Shown here: one piece after another, positions 1-8,712 of the stretch
How positions within the stretch are numbered: the stretch's first letter is position 1
Layout of the letters: every line of letters begins with the position of its first letter
Translations under genes and position numbers: made by a program
Assembly: GCA_026004775.1 (NCBI GenBank)
Contig: BPJU01000025.1
Coordinates: 1-63,266 of the forward strand
Direction: 5' to 3'
Length of the DNA stretch: 63,266 nt
Origin: Pirellulaceae bacterium
GTDB lineage: Bacteria; Planctomycetota; Planctomycetia; Pirellulales; Pirellulaceae
Notes under the pieces: generated by a model
What the model was told of the DNA's origin: nothing
The model's input: the letters and a program-made list of their open reading frames with translations, nothing else
Database searches by the model: none

Positions 1-1574
1 CTCGTTGTACCCGATAAATCGTCAGCCTGATCGTGCCTCCGGGCCGAATACGTCCCAACCCCAGCTCAGATCAGACATGCGCTGAAGCCCTCGCCAAAGA
101 GTTTGAGGGCCTGGTCGGTCCTGACGGTTCTTGTAATCAACGTAGCCGCCAAGCCGCGCCACCATCCTCACCATTTCGTTAACCTTCGGTGGCTCGGCCG
201 GCGGAGGTTCTCCCTTCAGTACTGTCCAAACGGCTTTCCACTCCGACGGCTCAAATATCGCCTCACAACTAATATCCGGACAGGTGTCCCCCATGCGAGA
301 TAGATACAGCACCCGCCATGCCAACACCATCGCCACCGCAAGAAAATTCCTGTATCGGTCCAGGTACTCGAACCGCCGCTTCTCTACGCGACAACCTTCC
401 TTCAACGTCCTGAAGTAAACTTCGATCTGCCAACGCAAACAGTACAGGTCGACCACCTCTGCCACTTGCTGCGCCGTGTCAATGGGGAAATTGGTCAACA
501 AGATCCATTCGACTGGTTCTTCGCCTGCTGGTGCATCACGCTCGCATACCAAAACCGCGTTGATGCGAATCGCCGGGCAATCACGACTGTGTTGCTTCGG
601 CGGTTGCAGCGTCACCGACGCTGCGCACACTTCCAAGACCGCCTTCCGTTGTAGACGAGACTGCCGGCGCGGTCGCTTTTCACACGTGGTTTTCGCCTCA
701 CGCTCGCGAACGACAACCTCGTATTGCAAACAAACCGGTGCCTCATTCAGGAAATCCTTCAGGAACGCGATATTACCCGAATCGTCTTTGGCTACTCGAT
801 TATGACAAGCGCGTACAAGCAGCAGCACTCCGGGAGCTTTTTCGTGCTCTAAAAACAGCTGGTAAATATCCGCCTCGCTGTCAGCAACACACACGAATTC
901 CGTGTTCGGGCATTCTTGGGCAAGAGCCGCCACAGCTCGAAACCCCTCAATCCACCGGTAACTCTCCTTCGTTTCAATCGACGCCGCCTTCCGCTTCTTG
1001 CGCCTCTCTTCACTGCTAACCGACCACTCCTCTCCGGATCTGGTCCACGTCTTGATGAAGGTCGTTCCCAGCGGCACACCCTCGCATGTGAACGCGTGTG
1101 CTATGTGCGCATATAGCCCTCGCCGCGCAGGATTATCCAAGTAACCAACTCCCGCCACCTGTTGCTCGGGCCTTGTCAGGTCCAGCTCTGTGGTATCCTG
1201 CGCCACGACCACCCTCTTTTCTTGAGAAATGCGCTGCTTTGTGGCTTGCAAGTGCGCTTCCAGAACCTTTTCTGGTGTAACCTTTGGGTTTTTAAATAAC
1301 TCATACGCAGCATCTACTTCCCTTTTGCCACGACACGTTTCCGGAATGCTCCTATTGGGACCTCCCGCCAAACCTGACATAACACGTAAGAATCGCTTGT
1401 CTAACCGCTTATCTCCCAACTTCAACTCCTTAAATTCCTCCGCTACCCATGCAACGACCATTGGGAACCTCCTTGACTAGTCGACTAATCTTCCATACCT
1501 TCCGCAGGTCCCAATGATTACCAGAATCGCCTGCTTTCAGACAATAGCAATTTTGACTTATCGGGTACAACGAG
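1..1574 (-). mobile_element. IS4-family insertion sequence (IS50/Tn5-like), complete
   Basis: The ends are perfect 17-bp inverted repeats: CTCGTTGTACCCGATAA at 1-17 and its reverse complement at 1558-1574. They enclose one DDE transposase gene on the minus strand. The DNA right after 1574 is a truncated copy of a dispersed repeat that is more complete at 19912-20050, so the element landed inside that repeat. The left flank lies outside the window, so a target duplication cannot be checked. That the window begins exactly at the IS end suggests an assembly break at a multicopy element (inference). Confidence 0.9.
22..1461 (-). CDS. IS4-family DDE transposase
   Basis: A 479-residue transposase that would cut and join the ends of the surrounding IS. 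The first catalytic Asp is in VVVAQDTTELD (about D89) and the second in VCVADSEAD (about residue 193). The IS4 signature Y-x2-R-x3-E-x6-K is intact in YCLRWQIEVYFRTLK near residues 341-355. The N-terminus, with KLGDKRLDKR and the GGP/IPETC segment, matches the Tn5-like DNA-binding region. Length is normal for the IS50 group and there is no internal stop, so it looks functional. It starts 113 bp inside the right inverted repeat and ends 5 bp inside the left one. Confidence 0.93.
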   Translation of the reverse strand: MVVAWVAEEFKELKLGDKRLDKRFLRVMSGLAGGPNRSIPETCRGKREVDAAYELFKNPKVTPEKVLEAHLQATKQRISQEKRVVVAQDTTELDLTRPEQQVAGVGYLDNPARRGLYAHIAHAFTCEGVPLGTTFIKTWTRSGEEWSVSSEERRKKRKAASIETKESYRWIEGFRAVAALAQECPNTEFVCVADSEADIYQLFLEHEKAPGVLLLVRACHNRVAKDDSGNIAFLKDFLNEAPVCLQYEVVVREREAKTTCEKRPRRQSRLQRKAVLEVCAASVTLQPPKQHSRDCPAIRINAVLVCERDAPAGEEPVEWILLTNFPIDTAQQVAEVVDLYCLRWQIEVYFRTLKEGCRVEKRRFEYLDRYRNFLAVAMVLAWRVLYLSRMGDTCPDISCEAIFEPSEWKAVWTVLKGEPPPAEPPKVNEMVRMVARLGGYVDYKNRQDRPGPQTLWRGLQRMSDLSWGWDVFGPEARSG

Positions 1575-1705
1575 GCGTCCTCGCCCGTGGGGAGTTGAGT
1601 TTCCATCACAAGGAAATCGGGATTGCGCAGCACGCGCTATGCACCGGCTTTGACCTGCATCTTGGGTGACTCACACGGCCGAAACGGCCGTGCCACCCTA
1701 TAGGC
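1575..1705 (-). repeat. Dispersed palindromic repeat, copy A (interrupted by IS4)
   Basis: Read on the minus strand, this matches 19912-20050 over about 130 bp. It holds the palindrome ACGGCCG-AAA-CGGCCGT (1674-1690), then ACCCAAGATGC, GGTGCATAGCGC and CTCAACTCCCCACGGGCGAG, where the match stops at the IS end. The remaining 1706-2345 up to pyrF has another inverted GGAAGTC/CCGCC-rich patch around 1705-1850 and no credible gene. Confidence 0.75.
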
Positions 1706-2345
1706 GGAAGTCTTACGGCGGAACGCCGGCACTTTCCGCCCGGTGCTTCCGCTGCCATGGCTGAACTGTGGTGACTTCCGCCGTGAACCGCCGGGTGAGG
1801 TATGATTTCCGCCTCGCCTGCAAGAGGCCCACGTCTGCACGCAAGAAACAGCCGCGGACATTGTTCTTGACTGTCGCTCCCCACATGGTTGAGCGGGCGT
1901 CATTCGACCCACTTTACGCCGGCAACGTTTGAAATTCCCAAACAGCGTCTTCTCAAGGCAGGCCACCTGCGGGCAATGACACCGAACGATGGCAACTGGG
2001 CAACGAGCACCAAGTGTTTCCCCTCGAACCTTGGATTCTCACTACATCATCCTCTCACCAGACCAAGCACTCGCTACCGTGCATCAAGCAAACAAAAACT
2101 CTGCAAAAGTCGGGGCGAGTTTGGCAATTAGGTGCAAGCGGTCTGGACCGAAAATGAGCCAGCGTGCCAGCCCGAGCCCTTCACCAACCTGTGCGTGCTT
2201 TGTGACTGTTGCAAGATAGCACGGGTTGGCAAACACAGAGCATGCCGGTTATCGTGCTGTACAGGGCAGCTATCTTCATGGAGAGTTTGCCGGAGGAGCG
2301 ATTGAGCTTGCGCGTCCCAGGTGGGCTGGTGTGACGGGAGTTTTC

Positions 2346-3302
2346 GTGGTGGAGCATAGTGAATCGGCGGGCTGTCCATTCGGCGAACGCTTGCTGCGGG
2401 CGGTGCTCGACCGCCGCACGCCGGCCATCGTGGGGCTGGATCCCCGAGCCAACGAGTTGCCGGGTGTCTTGCGGCACGAGCTACAAAACGGCTCACATCT
2501 CAATACCGCTCGACTCTATCAGAAGTTCTGTTGTGAAGTGCTGGACGTGGTCGGCCCCTTGGTCCCAGCCGTGAAACCTCAAGCTGCCTTCTTCGAAGAG
2601 CTTGGCCCGCCGGGCATGGCCGCATTACAGGAGGTGATCCGATACGCCCGGCACTTGGGGTTGCTGGTGATTCTGGACGCCAAACGGGGCGATATAGGTT
2701 CGACGGCCAAAGCGTACGCTCGCGCTTATCTGGTTCCCGATGCTCCTTTTGCCGCTGACGCGCTGACGGTCAATCCATACCTGGGACCGCAGACCTGGCA
2801 GCCGTTTATCGAGGAAGGTTGCGCGGCCGGTAACGGCATCTTCGTATTGGTCAAGACTTCCAATCCGGACAGCGGCGTCTTCCAGGACGCTTGTTTGAGG
2901 CAAGGCAAAGCGGTGTACCAATTGGTAGCTGAAGCAGTACAACAATCGGCCGAGCGGACTCGCGGTCCGTTCCGCTACGGCAGCGTGGGGGCGGTGGTGG
3001 GGGCGACCTATCCGCAACAACTCGCCGAGCTTCGCCAAGCGATGCCAGCCGCCTGGATTCTGATTCCGGGCTACGGTGCCCAGGGAGGTACGGCTCAAGA
3101 CGTGGCGGCCGGTTTCCAGGAGGATGGCACCGGAGCCTTGGTCAATGCCGCACGCCACGTGCTGTTCGCGTACCAGCGCTCGCCCTACCGGGAAAAATAC
3201 GGCGAGATGGATTGGCAACGCGCTGTGGAAAATGCGGTCCGCGACATGATCGAAGACCTCGCGGCAGGAACTCCGGCCCGAAGGCTCCGTTCAACCCCGT
3301 AG
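2346..3302 (+). CDS. pyrF: Orotidine 5'-phosphate decarboxylase, type 2 family
   Basis: Catalyses the last step of UMP synthesis, decarboxylation of OMP, in the cytoplasm. The active-site signature is LDAKRGDIGSTAKAYA (D-x-K-x2-D), preceded by IVGLDPR and followed by TVNPYLG, VLVKTSNPDS and the phosphate-binding IPGYGAQGG near the C-terminus. I chose GTG 2346 (318 aa) because CGGGAG lies about 8 nt upstream and homology begins just after it; the frame is open to TTG 2226, but that extension does not resemble the family. It is convergent with ndk, with only about 2 bp between the stop codons. Confidence 0.92.
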   Translation: MVEHSESAGCPFGERLLRAVLDRRTPAIVGLDPRANELPGVLRHELQNGSHLNTARLYQKFCCEVLDVVGPLVPAVKPQAAFFEELGPPGMAALQEVIRYARHLGLLVILDAKRGDIGSTAKAYARAYLVPDAPFAADALTVNPYLGPQTWQPFIEEGCAAGNGIFVLVKTSNPDSGVFQDACLRQGKAVYQLVAEAVQQSAERTRGPFRYGSVGAVVGATYPQQLAELRQAMPAAWILIPGYGAQGGTAQDVAAGFQEDGTGALVNAARHVLFAYQRSPYREKYGEMDWQRAVENAVRDMIEDLAAGTPARRLRSTP

Positions 3303-3304
3303 CT

Positions 3305-3763
3305 CTATTCTCCCTCCACGCGAAACCACGGCGCCAACGTGGGCGTATACGAGAATATCTCATCGTGGCGAAAGTACAGGGCGATTTCACGAGCCGCCGC
3401 CTCCGGCCCATCCGAAGCATGCACGAGATTCATCTGCCGGCTGCTGCTGAAGTCCCCGCGAATCGTACCCGGTGGAGCTACGCGACCATTGGTAGGCCCC
3501 AACATGTCGCGCACAATGCGAATCGCCTCAACCCCCTCTACTACCATCGCCACCACCGGAGCCGCCGTAATAAACTTCTCTAACCCAGAATAAAACGGCT
3601 TCTGAACATGCTCAGCATAGTGCTTCTTCGCCAACTCTGAGTCAATCCAGAGCATCTTCATGGCGACAATGGAAAGGCCTTTATCTTCCAAACGACTAAT
3701 AATGCGCCCAATCAGCCGTCTCTCCACACAATCCGGTTTTAACAAAACAAGGGTACGTTCCAT
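3305..3763 (-). CDS. ndk: Nucleoside diphosphate kinase
   Basis: Transfers the gamma-phosphate from NTPs to NDPs through a phosphohistidine. The 152 residues are the standard length for the family. The N-terminus MERTLVLLKPDCVERRLIG is the classic NDK opening, GPTNGRVAPPGTIRGDF is the nucleotide-binding segment, and the catalytic His is H115 in NLVHASDGPE. It is tail to tail with pyrF, so two nucleotide-metabolism genes are adjacent though not co-transcribed. Confidence 0.96.
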   Translation of the reverse strand: MERTLVLLKPDCVERRLIGRIISRLEDKGLSIVAMKMLWIDSELAKKHYAEHVQKPFYSGLEKFITAAPVVAMVVEGVEAIRIVRDMLGPTNGRVAPPGTIRGDFSSSRQMNLVHASDGPEAAAREIALYFRHDEIFSYTPTLAPWFRVEGE

Positions 3764-3976
3764 AGCAAAATATCACCTCTTGCAAATATCGCAAATCTTC
3801 ATAGCTGCCTTTTTCTAACAGGTGTTCTGGAAGTCCGTCAAGCCCTTCACCCGCGTGGCTGGTCAAGGCTCTATTTATTACCAAAAAAAAATCGAAGATA
3901 CCGTCGATTCCCAAAACAGGAGCCTCGAGCTGCCGTTGCCCAAACGCCGCCGCACTGCGGAAAAGAGCCGTGGTAG

Positions 3977-4255
3977 TTATTTATCCTGTAACGGTCCAGC
4001 CGGCTGTAAGTCCACGCCTGGTGCAGCGGATGGCCACGCCGGTTCCATGACCAAAAGACGTGCCCTGGCTCCTCCGTAACGGGAGCGGTGAGCCTTGGGC
4101 GGACAACACTTGGGAGCATGGTATCCATCGCCATGGCCTATGCCCCACCAGCGCCAAAAGTCATTCCAACCGGCTTGGGTAGCCCCAGCGGGCCCCACGG
4201 CCAGGGCAGCCACAATGACACCATGCCAAAAACGGAATAGCCAGCGGCCGGTCAT
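3977..4255 (-). CDS. Small secreted Trp-rich protein, function unknown
   Basis: I do not recognise a family. The ORF is open from 4321, but ATG 4255 is the better start because GGAG lies 8 nt upstream. It gives a 92-residue product with a signal-peptide-like start (MTGRWLFRFWHGVIVAALAVG, then AGATQA). A mature part rich in Trp, Gly, His and Cys follows (NDFWRWWGIGHGDGYHAPKCCPPK). The CC and His residues could bind metal or form disulfides (inference). Small secreted proteins of this look are common in planctomycetes, but coding is not certain. The stretch 3764-3976 towards ndk shows nothing else. Confidence 0.45.
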   Translation of the reverse strand: MTGRWLFRFWHGVIVAALAVGPAGATQAGWNDFWRWWGIGHGDGYHAPKCCPPKAHRSRYGGARARLLVMEPAWPSAAPGVDLQPAGPLQDK

Positions 4256-4417
4256 TTGCATAACTCCAGTAGGCCAGGCAACAAATATTCCCCCGCTCAT
4301 AGATGTCGAATAGTCAAGCATCCAGTCTCCAGAGAACGGCTATTTCCGCGCCCCTTTTCGCTCAGAGCAGGTCGTCTTGCAACAACCGTCCCGACTGTGC
4401 AGGGGGGCGGGCAACAC

Positions 4418-5794
4418 CTACTCCGGCAGCGGCCGCCCCTTGGTTTCGGGGACGAAGGGCAAGACGATCAGCCCGATCAGGAACACGGCGCACATGACCA
4501 ATCCCGCATACCGCAGGGGTTCGGGCGTACCACTGAAGACAACGATTAGATGCCCCAGCAGGAACGGGCCGAGCGCCGACACGAACCGCCCCACGTTATA
4601 GCAGAAGCTGGTTCCGGTGCTTCGCAGGCGAGTCGGGAAAAGTTCCGGGAAATAGACAGCATAACCGGCAAAGAGCGACAACTGGCAAAACCCCATGATC
4701 GGGACCAGTACAAAAATCTGCCAGAATTCCCTGAGCAGGGCGAAGACGGCGACCGTGCTGGCGAACGCTGCCAAGAAAGCGATCGCAAACGCCGGACGCC
4801 GCCCAATCCGCTGCGTTACCATGCCGAAGACGTACATGCCGAAGAAAGCACCCACATTGTTCATCAGCGACGTGATACCTTTCCACCAGGCGACACGCCC
4901 GGCGATCTGCTCCTGAGCGAAACCTTCCTGCTCAAAGCGACGGGAAAGAACGTTGCCGACCAGGTCCATTGAATAAAAGCCAATGGCCCACAGCCCGACG
5001 ACGCCGCAGAAGGCCATTACCAGCCCCAACAGGGCGTGGCGCCGCCAGCGAGGGTGGGAAAACAATTCACGATACGACCCGAGCTCGCTTCGCTTGGCGG
5101 CATGCTGTGCGGCGTGTTGCCACCGTTCCGGCTCCTTCAGTCGCCGCCGGATCAACAGCGCCAAAAGCGCAGGTACGGCACCAACTACATACAGCGGTCG
5201 CCAAACATTGGTAACCAGCCCTGACTCGACCAGTGCCCCCATACCCATATTCAGCAAAGCCGCAGTGATGTTACCGACGGCCGAAAGTGCCTGGAGCAGC
5301 GCCAATGCGAACGGCCTTGCGCGATCCGGCATCACTTCAGCCACCAACGCCACCCCGACCGCAAATTCTCCCCCCACACCCAGGCCCGTCAGGAACCGAT
5401 AAACAGCAAAATCCCAGAAACTCTGTGACAGCGCACTAAGCCCCGTGAAGATGGAATACATGAGAATCGTGATGATCATCGTGCGGGCCCGACCGATGCG
5501 GTCACCCAGTACGCCGAAGATCAGTCCCCCACTGGCCCAACCCACCAAAAAGATCGACGTGGCGATGGTACTGGCTTTGTCAATGGCCGACGTGTTCGCC
5601 GATGCGATCAACTCCTTCATGGCCGGCTGCCGCGTCAAAACGAAAAGCTGCTGATCCAGGCAATCAAAAAGCCATCCCAAAGCCGCCACGACCAGCACGA
5701 ACCAGTGGTAGGGCTGCATTTCGCGATACCACGGTTCCTGCGACGATGAAGCGCCGGCAGAAACGACAGCAGGCTGCTCGCCGAACGTATGCAT
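4418..5794 (-). CDS. MFS transporter (sugar/organic-acid permease type)
   Basis: A 458-residue inner-membrane carrier with about 12 hydrophobic segments. The MFS loop 2-3 motif is present as GVLGDRIGRARTM, and GLGVGGEFAVGVALVAEVMPDRAR is the TM4-loop region typical of the sialate/metabolite:H+ symporter branch. After a hydrophilic N-terminus, TM1 carries ALGWLFDCLDQQLF, an acidic pair also seen in the paralogue at 41023-42303. The substrate cannot be told from sequence. It sits alone between the small secreted gene and the DedA gene. Confidence 0.88.
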   Translation of the reverse strand: MHTFGEQPAVVSAGASSSQEPWYREMQPYHWFVLVVAALGWLFDCLDQQLFVLTRQPAMKELIASANTSAIDKASTIATSIFLVGWASGGLIFGVLGDRIGRARTMIITILMYSIFTGLSALSQSFWDFAVYRFLTGLGVGGEFAVGVALVAEVMPDRARPFALALLQALSAVGNITAALLNMGMGALVESGLVTNVWRPLYVVGAVPALLALLIRRRLKEPERWQHAAQHAAKRSELGSYRELFSHPRWRRHALLGLVMAFCGVVGLWAIGFYSMDLVGNVLSRRFEQEGFAQEQIAGRVAWWKGITSLMNNVGAFFGMYVFGMVTQRIGRRPAFAIAFLAAFASTVAVFALLREFWQIFVLVPIMGFCQLSLFAGYAVYFPELFPTRLRSTGTSFCYNVGRFVSALGPFLLGHLIVVFSGTPEPLRYAGLVMCAVFLIGLIVLPFVPETKGRPLPE

Positions 5795-5962
5795 GGTAAG
5801 GCTCCTGGCGGCAGTGGCCCGATCTTCACCTCACGCGATCCACCCGGCCCCGGCAGGGTGCAGAAGCCGCGCCGGGCTCATTCGGCCAGCAGTATGCCCT
5901 AGCCACGCGTTATTGACAACCCGTAGAGTAGCCCCACGCCGGCCAAAAAGCCTGTGTTCAAG

Positions 5963-6640
5963 CTAGATAAGCCACTTGATCGCTACGAAACCGAAAACCA
6001 AGGCAGCGAACAACACGATCGTGGCCCACTCAAAGTGCCGCTCCAACAGAGTTCGAGCCTGAGGGCCGAACCAGTAGGTCACCGCCGCCACAAGGAAAAA
6101 GCGAGCCGATCGCCCGCATGCTGAACCCACAATCAGCACCGGCAGTGAGATGAACTCGTGGAATACCCCAGCCGACACGGTAAACACCTTGAAGGGTATG
6201 GGCGTGAATGCTGCTCCAAAAATCGCCAAATAAGCGTTTTGCTGGTAGAGTCTCCCCACATAGTGGAAGTTTTCTCGAGTAAACCCAGGCACGTAGGTCA
6301 AAAAGTACGGCTCGACCATTGCCCAGAATGCATATCCGATATAAAAGCCAAGGATGGCCCCCAAAACCGACGCCACGGCCGAAACGGCCGCATAATAAAA
6401 CGACCGCCGCGGTTTTGAAAATGAAAGCGCAATCTGTAGCACGTCCGGTGGAATCGGAAAAAACGAACTCTCCGCAAACGAAATCACCGCCAAGGCCGGC
6501 GTGCCATAAGGTGTTTCCGCCCAACTGATCACCCACTGGTAAAGTCGGCGCAATACACCCATCCGTGCCGGCCGATCGCCGCTAGGCCTCCTGCCACCTG
6601 TGTCGCGCGCGAGAGATTCCATTTCGGCAGGTGCACTCAT
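5963..6640 (-). CDS. DedA/YqaA-family membrane protein
   Basis: A 225-residue integral membrane protein of the SNARE-associated/VTT superfamily, closest to the YqaA type. The diagnostic re-entrant motifs are ESSFFPIPPDVLQ and FTPIPFKVFTVSAG, each followed by a helix, plus GAILGFYIGYAF in between. Members are linked to lipid scrambling or envelope homeostasis, but the role of this one is not shown. The first 25-30 residues are hydrophilic, so translation may start at the internal MGVLRRLYQW. The gap to 6924 holds no further gene. Confidence 0.85.
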   Translation of the reverse strand: MSAPAEMESLARDTGGRRPSGDRPARMGVLRRLYQWVISWAETPYGTPALAVISFAESSFFPIPPDVLQIALSFSKPRRSFYYAAVSAVASVLGAILGFYIGYAFWAMVEPYFLTYVPGFTRENFHYVGRLYQQNAYLAIFGAAFTPIPFKVFTVSAGVFHEFISLPVLIVGSACGRSARFFLVAAVTYWFGPQARTLLERHFEWATIVLFAALVFGFVAIKWLI

Positions 6641-6924
6641 CTATACCACTCTTTCGGATTATCAAAACAACCACGTCACAACTTCGCCCACTAAGTAACG
6701 ACATTCTACCCAATGTATACCTCGCCGTTACACAAGGAGAGTGCCCCCGACCACCGGTGCGAGAAGGTGCGATCCCTGCGGCGCTGGCAAAGCTTTCCGG
6801 AATACCAGCGAATTCGCGATGCGCGGGGCCTGTTGAATCGTTACAATTGTAGTGAGGACCAGGCTTTGTTATGAGAGTGAACGGCTAACGCGAAAAAGGC
6901 TACTGGCTGGGACGGAGAGCCGCC

Positions 6925-8712
6925 ATGCTGATTGTGAAGCTCAGTAATCCGAAGCAGAACCTGACTCACACGCACCCCGGTGGACCGTTGGAGATTGGTC
7001 GAGGCCCGCAGCGTGACGTGCCGCGCCTGGTGGTGGAGGATCGCTATACGTCTCGTGACCAGTTACGCATTGAACCATTGTCCGATGGGCGGCTGCTGAT
7101 CGAGAATTTGGGAAGCATCGCATCGATAGCGAACATGGGAGCTCTGGCCACAGGAGAAAAGCGAGAGGTGAGTCCTCCCATTCGTGTAACTTTTGGCTAT
7201 ACCACGATTGAGGTACGTTGGGAAAAGGAAGCGCAACTGCCGGGTGACCTACCAGCCGACGACGGTTCAGCCCTGCACACGATCAACACTCCCATCCGAC
7301 CTCGAGCGGTGGTCGAGGAAGAGACGCACCAACCATTGGATTTGGGGCAGGCTCCGACGCCGGCTATGCTGACGATGTGGTTCGAGCGGCTGTTGGCGGT
7401 ACAGCGGGCCGCGGCTGGTTCCGACGAGTTTTACGAAGAAACAGCGCGAGCCATTGTCGATTTGATTGGGCTGGATAGCGGTATGGTATTGTTGCGGAGC
7501 GGGGAGCAATGGCGGCAGGTGGCTTGTCATCCGCCGCATCTTCCCGAGGCCCGCCGCTTCAGCCGGCGAATTTTGGCCGAGGTAGTCAAACAAGGGAGAA
7601 CCTTTTATCAGGCCTTCGAAGGGGACGCCTGGGGCGGGAGCCTGGTAGATGTCGAGGCAGTGGTGGCGTCGCCGATATTCGACGCCCATGACCAAGTGGT
7701 CGGGGTGGTATACGGCCGGCGTGATCTTCGTACAGGACAGCGAGGCCGGGGTATCCAGCCTCTGGAAGCGCAACTGGTGCAAGTTCTGGCGGCGGCTGTC
7801 AGTTCTGGGCTGGTGCGAAAGCAATCCGAAGAAGAAGCCGCACGCACTCGCGTGCAATTCGAACAATTCTTTTCGCCGGAACTGGCACGGGCTCTTCGAC
7901 GCAATCCCTCCCTGCTGGAAGGCCAGGAGCGGGAAGTTACGGTGATGTTCGGCGACCTGCGAGGCTTCTCCGGTATCTCGGAAATTATCGGTGCCCGCCA
8001 GACGTATCGTTTGCTGAGCGATATTATGGATCGCTTCACACACCGCATCATGGAGGAAGACGGTGTCGTGATCGATTACTACGGCGACGGCTTTGCCGCC
8101 ATGTGGAACGCGCCGGCCGAGCAACCCGACCATGTGATGCGTGCCTGTCGCGCCGCCTGGAAAATTCTGGCTGAATTACCGCCCCTTAATGCCCAATGGG
8201 AACCGCAACTCGGTAAACCCGTGCGCATCGGAGTGGGTATCAATACCGGAGTGGCTCAGGTAGGCAATGCCGGAAGCAGCCGCCGGCTGAAGTACGGCCC
8301 GCGCGGGCATACGGTAAACCTGGCCAGCCGAATTGAAGGGGCTACGAAATTATTGGGCGTCCCTTGCCTGGTGTCAGAGTACGCCGTGGCCCAATTGCCC
8401 GCCGAGGTGCCTCGCCGCCTGATCTGCCGGGCTCGAGTCACCGGTATCGCCGAGCCGGTGGCGCTGTATGAACTGGCTGTCCCGCAGCCGGATTCGACTT
8501 GGTGGGAGCTCAAAGAGCGTTACGAGAAAGCATGGGAAGCGTTTGAGAAAGGCGAGTTTGCCGAATGTCTGCGGGGGTGCGCCGAGCTGGCTTCCGGCGC
8601 CGGCAAAGAGGACGTGCCGACTCGCCTGCTGGCACAACGCGCTTCGGCCCAACTTGCAGCCCCGGACCCACACTTCGAGCCGGTCTATTCACTGGATACC
8701 AAGGGTGGGTGA
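6925..8712 (+). CDS. FHA-GAF-adenylate/guanylate cyclase (class III)
   Basis: A 595-residue soluble signalling protein. An FHA phosphothreonine-binding domain lies at about 22-75 (LEIGRG, RYTSRDQLRIE), a GAF-like sensor at about 150-300, and a class III nucleotide cyclase at about 335-515. Both metal-binding Asp motifs are intact (MFGDLRGFSG and DYYGDGFAAMWN), as are the transition-state Asn/Arg (NLASRIEG). It should therefore be active, making a cyclic nucleotide. Its stop overlaps the start of the Ser/Thr kinase (TGATG), so the two are translationally coupled. A plausible circuit is kinase output read by the FHA domain, which then gates cyclase activity (inference). Confidence 0.9.
   Translation: MLIVKLSNPKQNLTHTHPGGPLEIGRGPQRDVPRLVVEDRYTSRDQLRIEPLSDGRLLIENLGSIASIANMGALATGEKREVSPPIRVTFGYTTIEVRWEKEAQLPGDLPADDGSALHTINTPIRPRAVVEEETHQPLDLGQAPTPAMLTMWFERLLAVQRAAAGSDEFYEETARAIVDLIGLDSGMVLLRSGEQWRQVACHPPHLPEARRFSRRILAEVVKQGRTFYQAFEGDAWGGSLVDVEAVVASPIFDAHDQVVGVVYGRRDLRTGQRGRGIQPLEAQLVQVLAAAVSSGLVRKQSEEEAARTRVQFEQFFSPELARALRRNPSLLEGQEREVTVMFGDLRGFSGISEIIGARQTYRLLSDIMDRFTHRIMEEDGVVIDYYGDGFAAMWNAPAEQPDHVMRACRAAWKILAELPPLNAQWEPQLGKPVRIGVGINTGVAQVGNAGSSRRLKYGPRGHTVNLASRIEGATKLLGVPCLVSEYAVAQLPAEVPRRLICRARVTGIAEPVALYELAVPQPDSTWWELKERYEKAWEAFEKGEFAECLRGCAELASGAGKEDVPTRLLAQRASAQLAAPDPHFEPVYSLDTKGG

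Noticed and set aside
5963-6640. Classical DedA rather than YqaA-type
   Set aside because: The motif order and shorter N-terminal region fit YqaA better; I kept the call at DedA/YqaA superfamily level.
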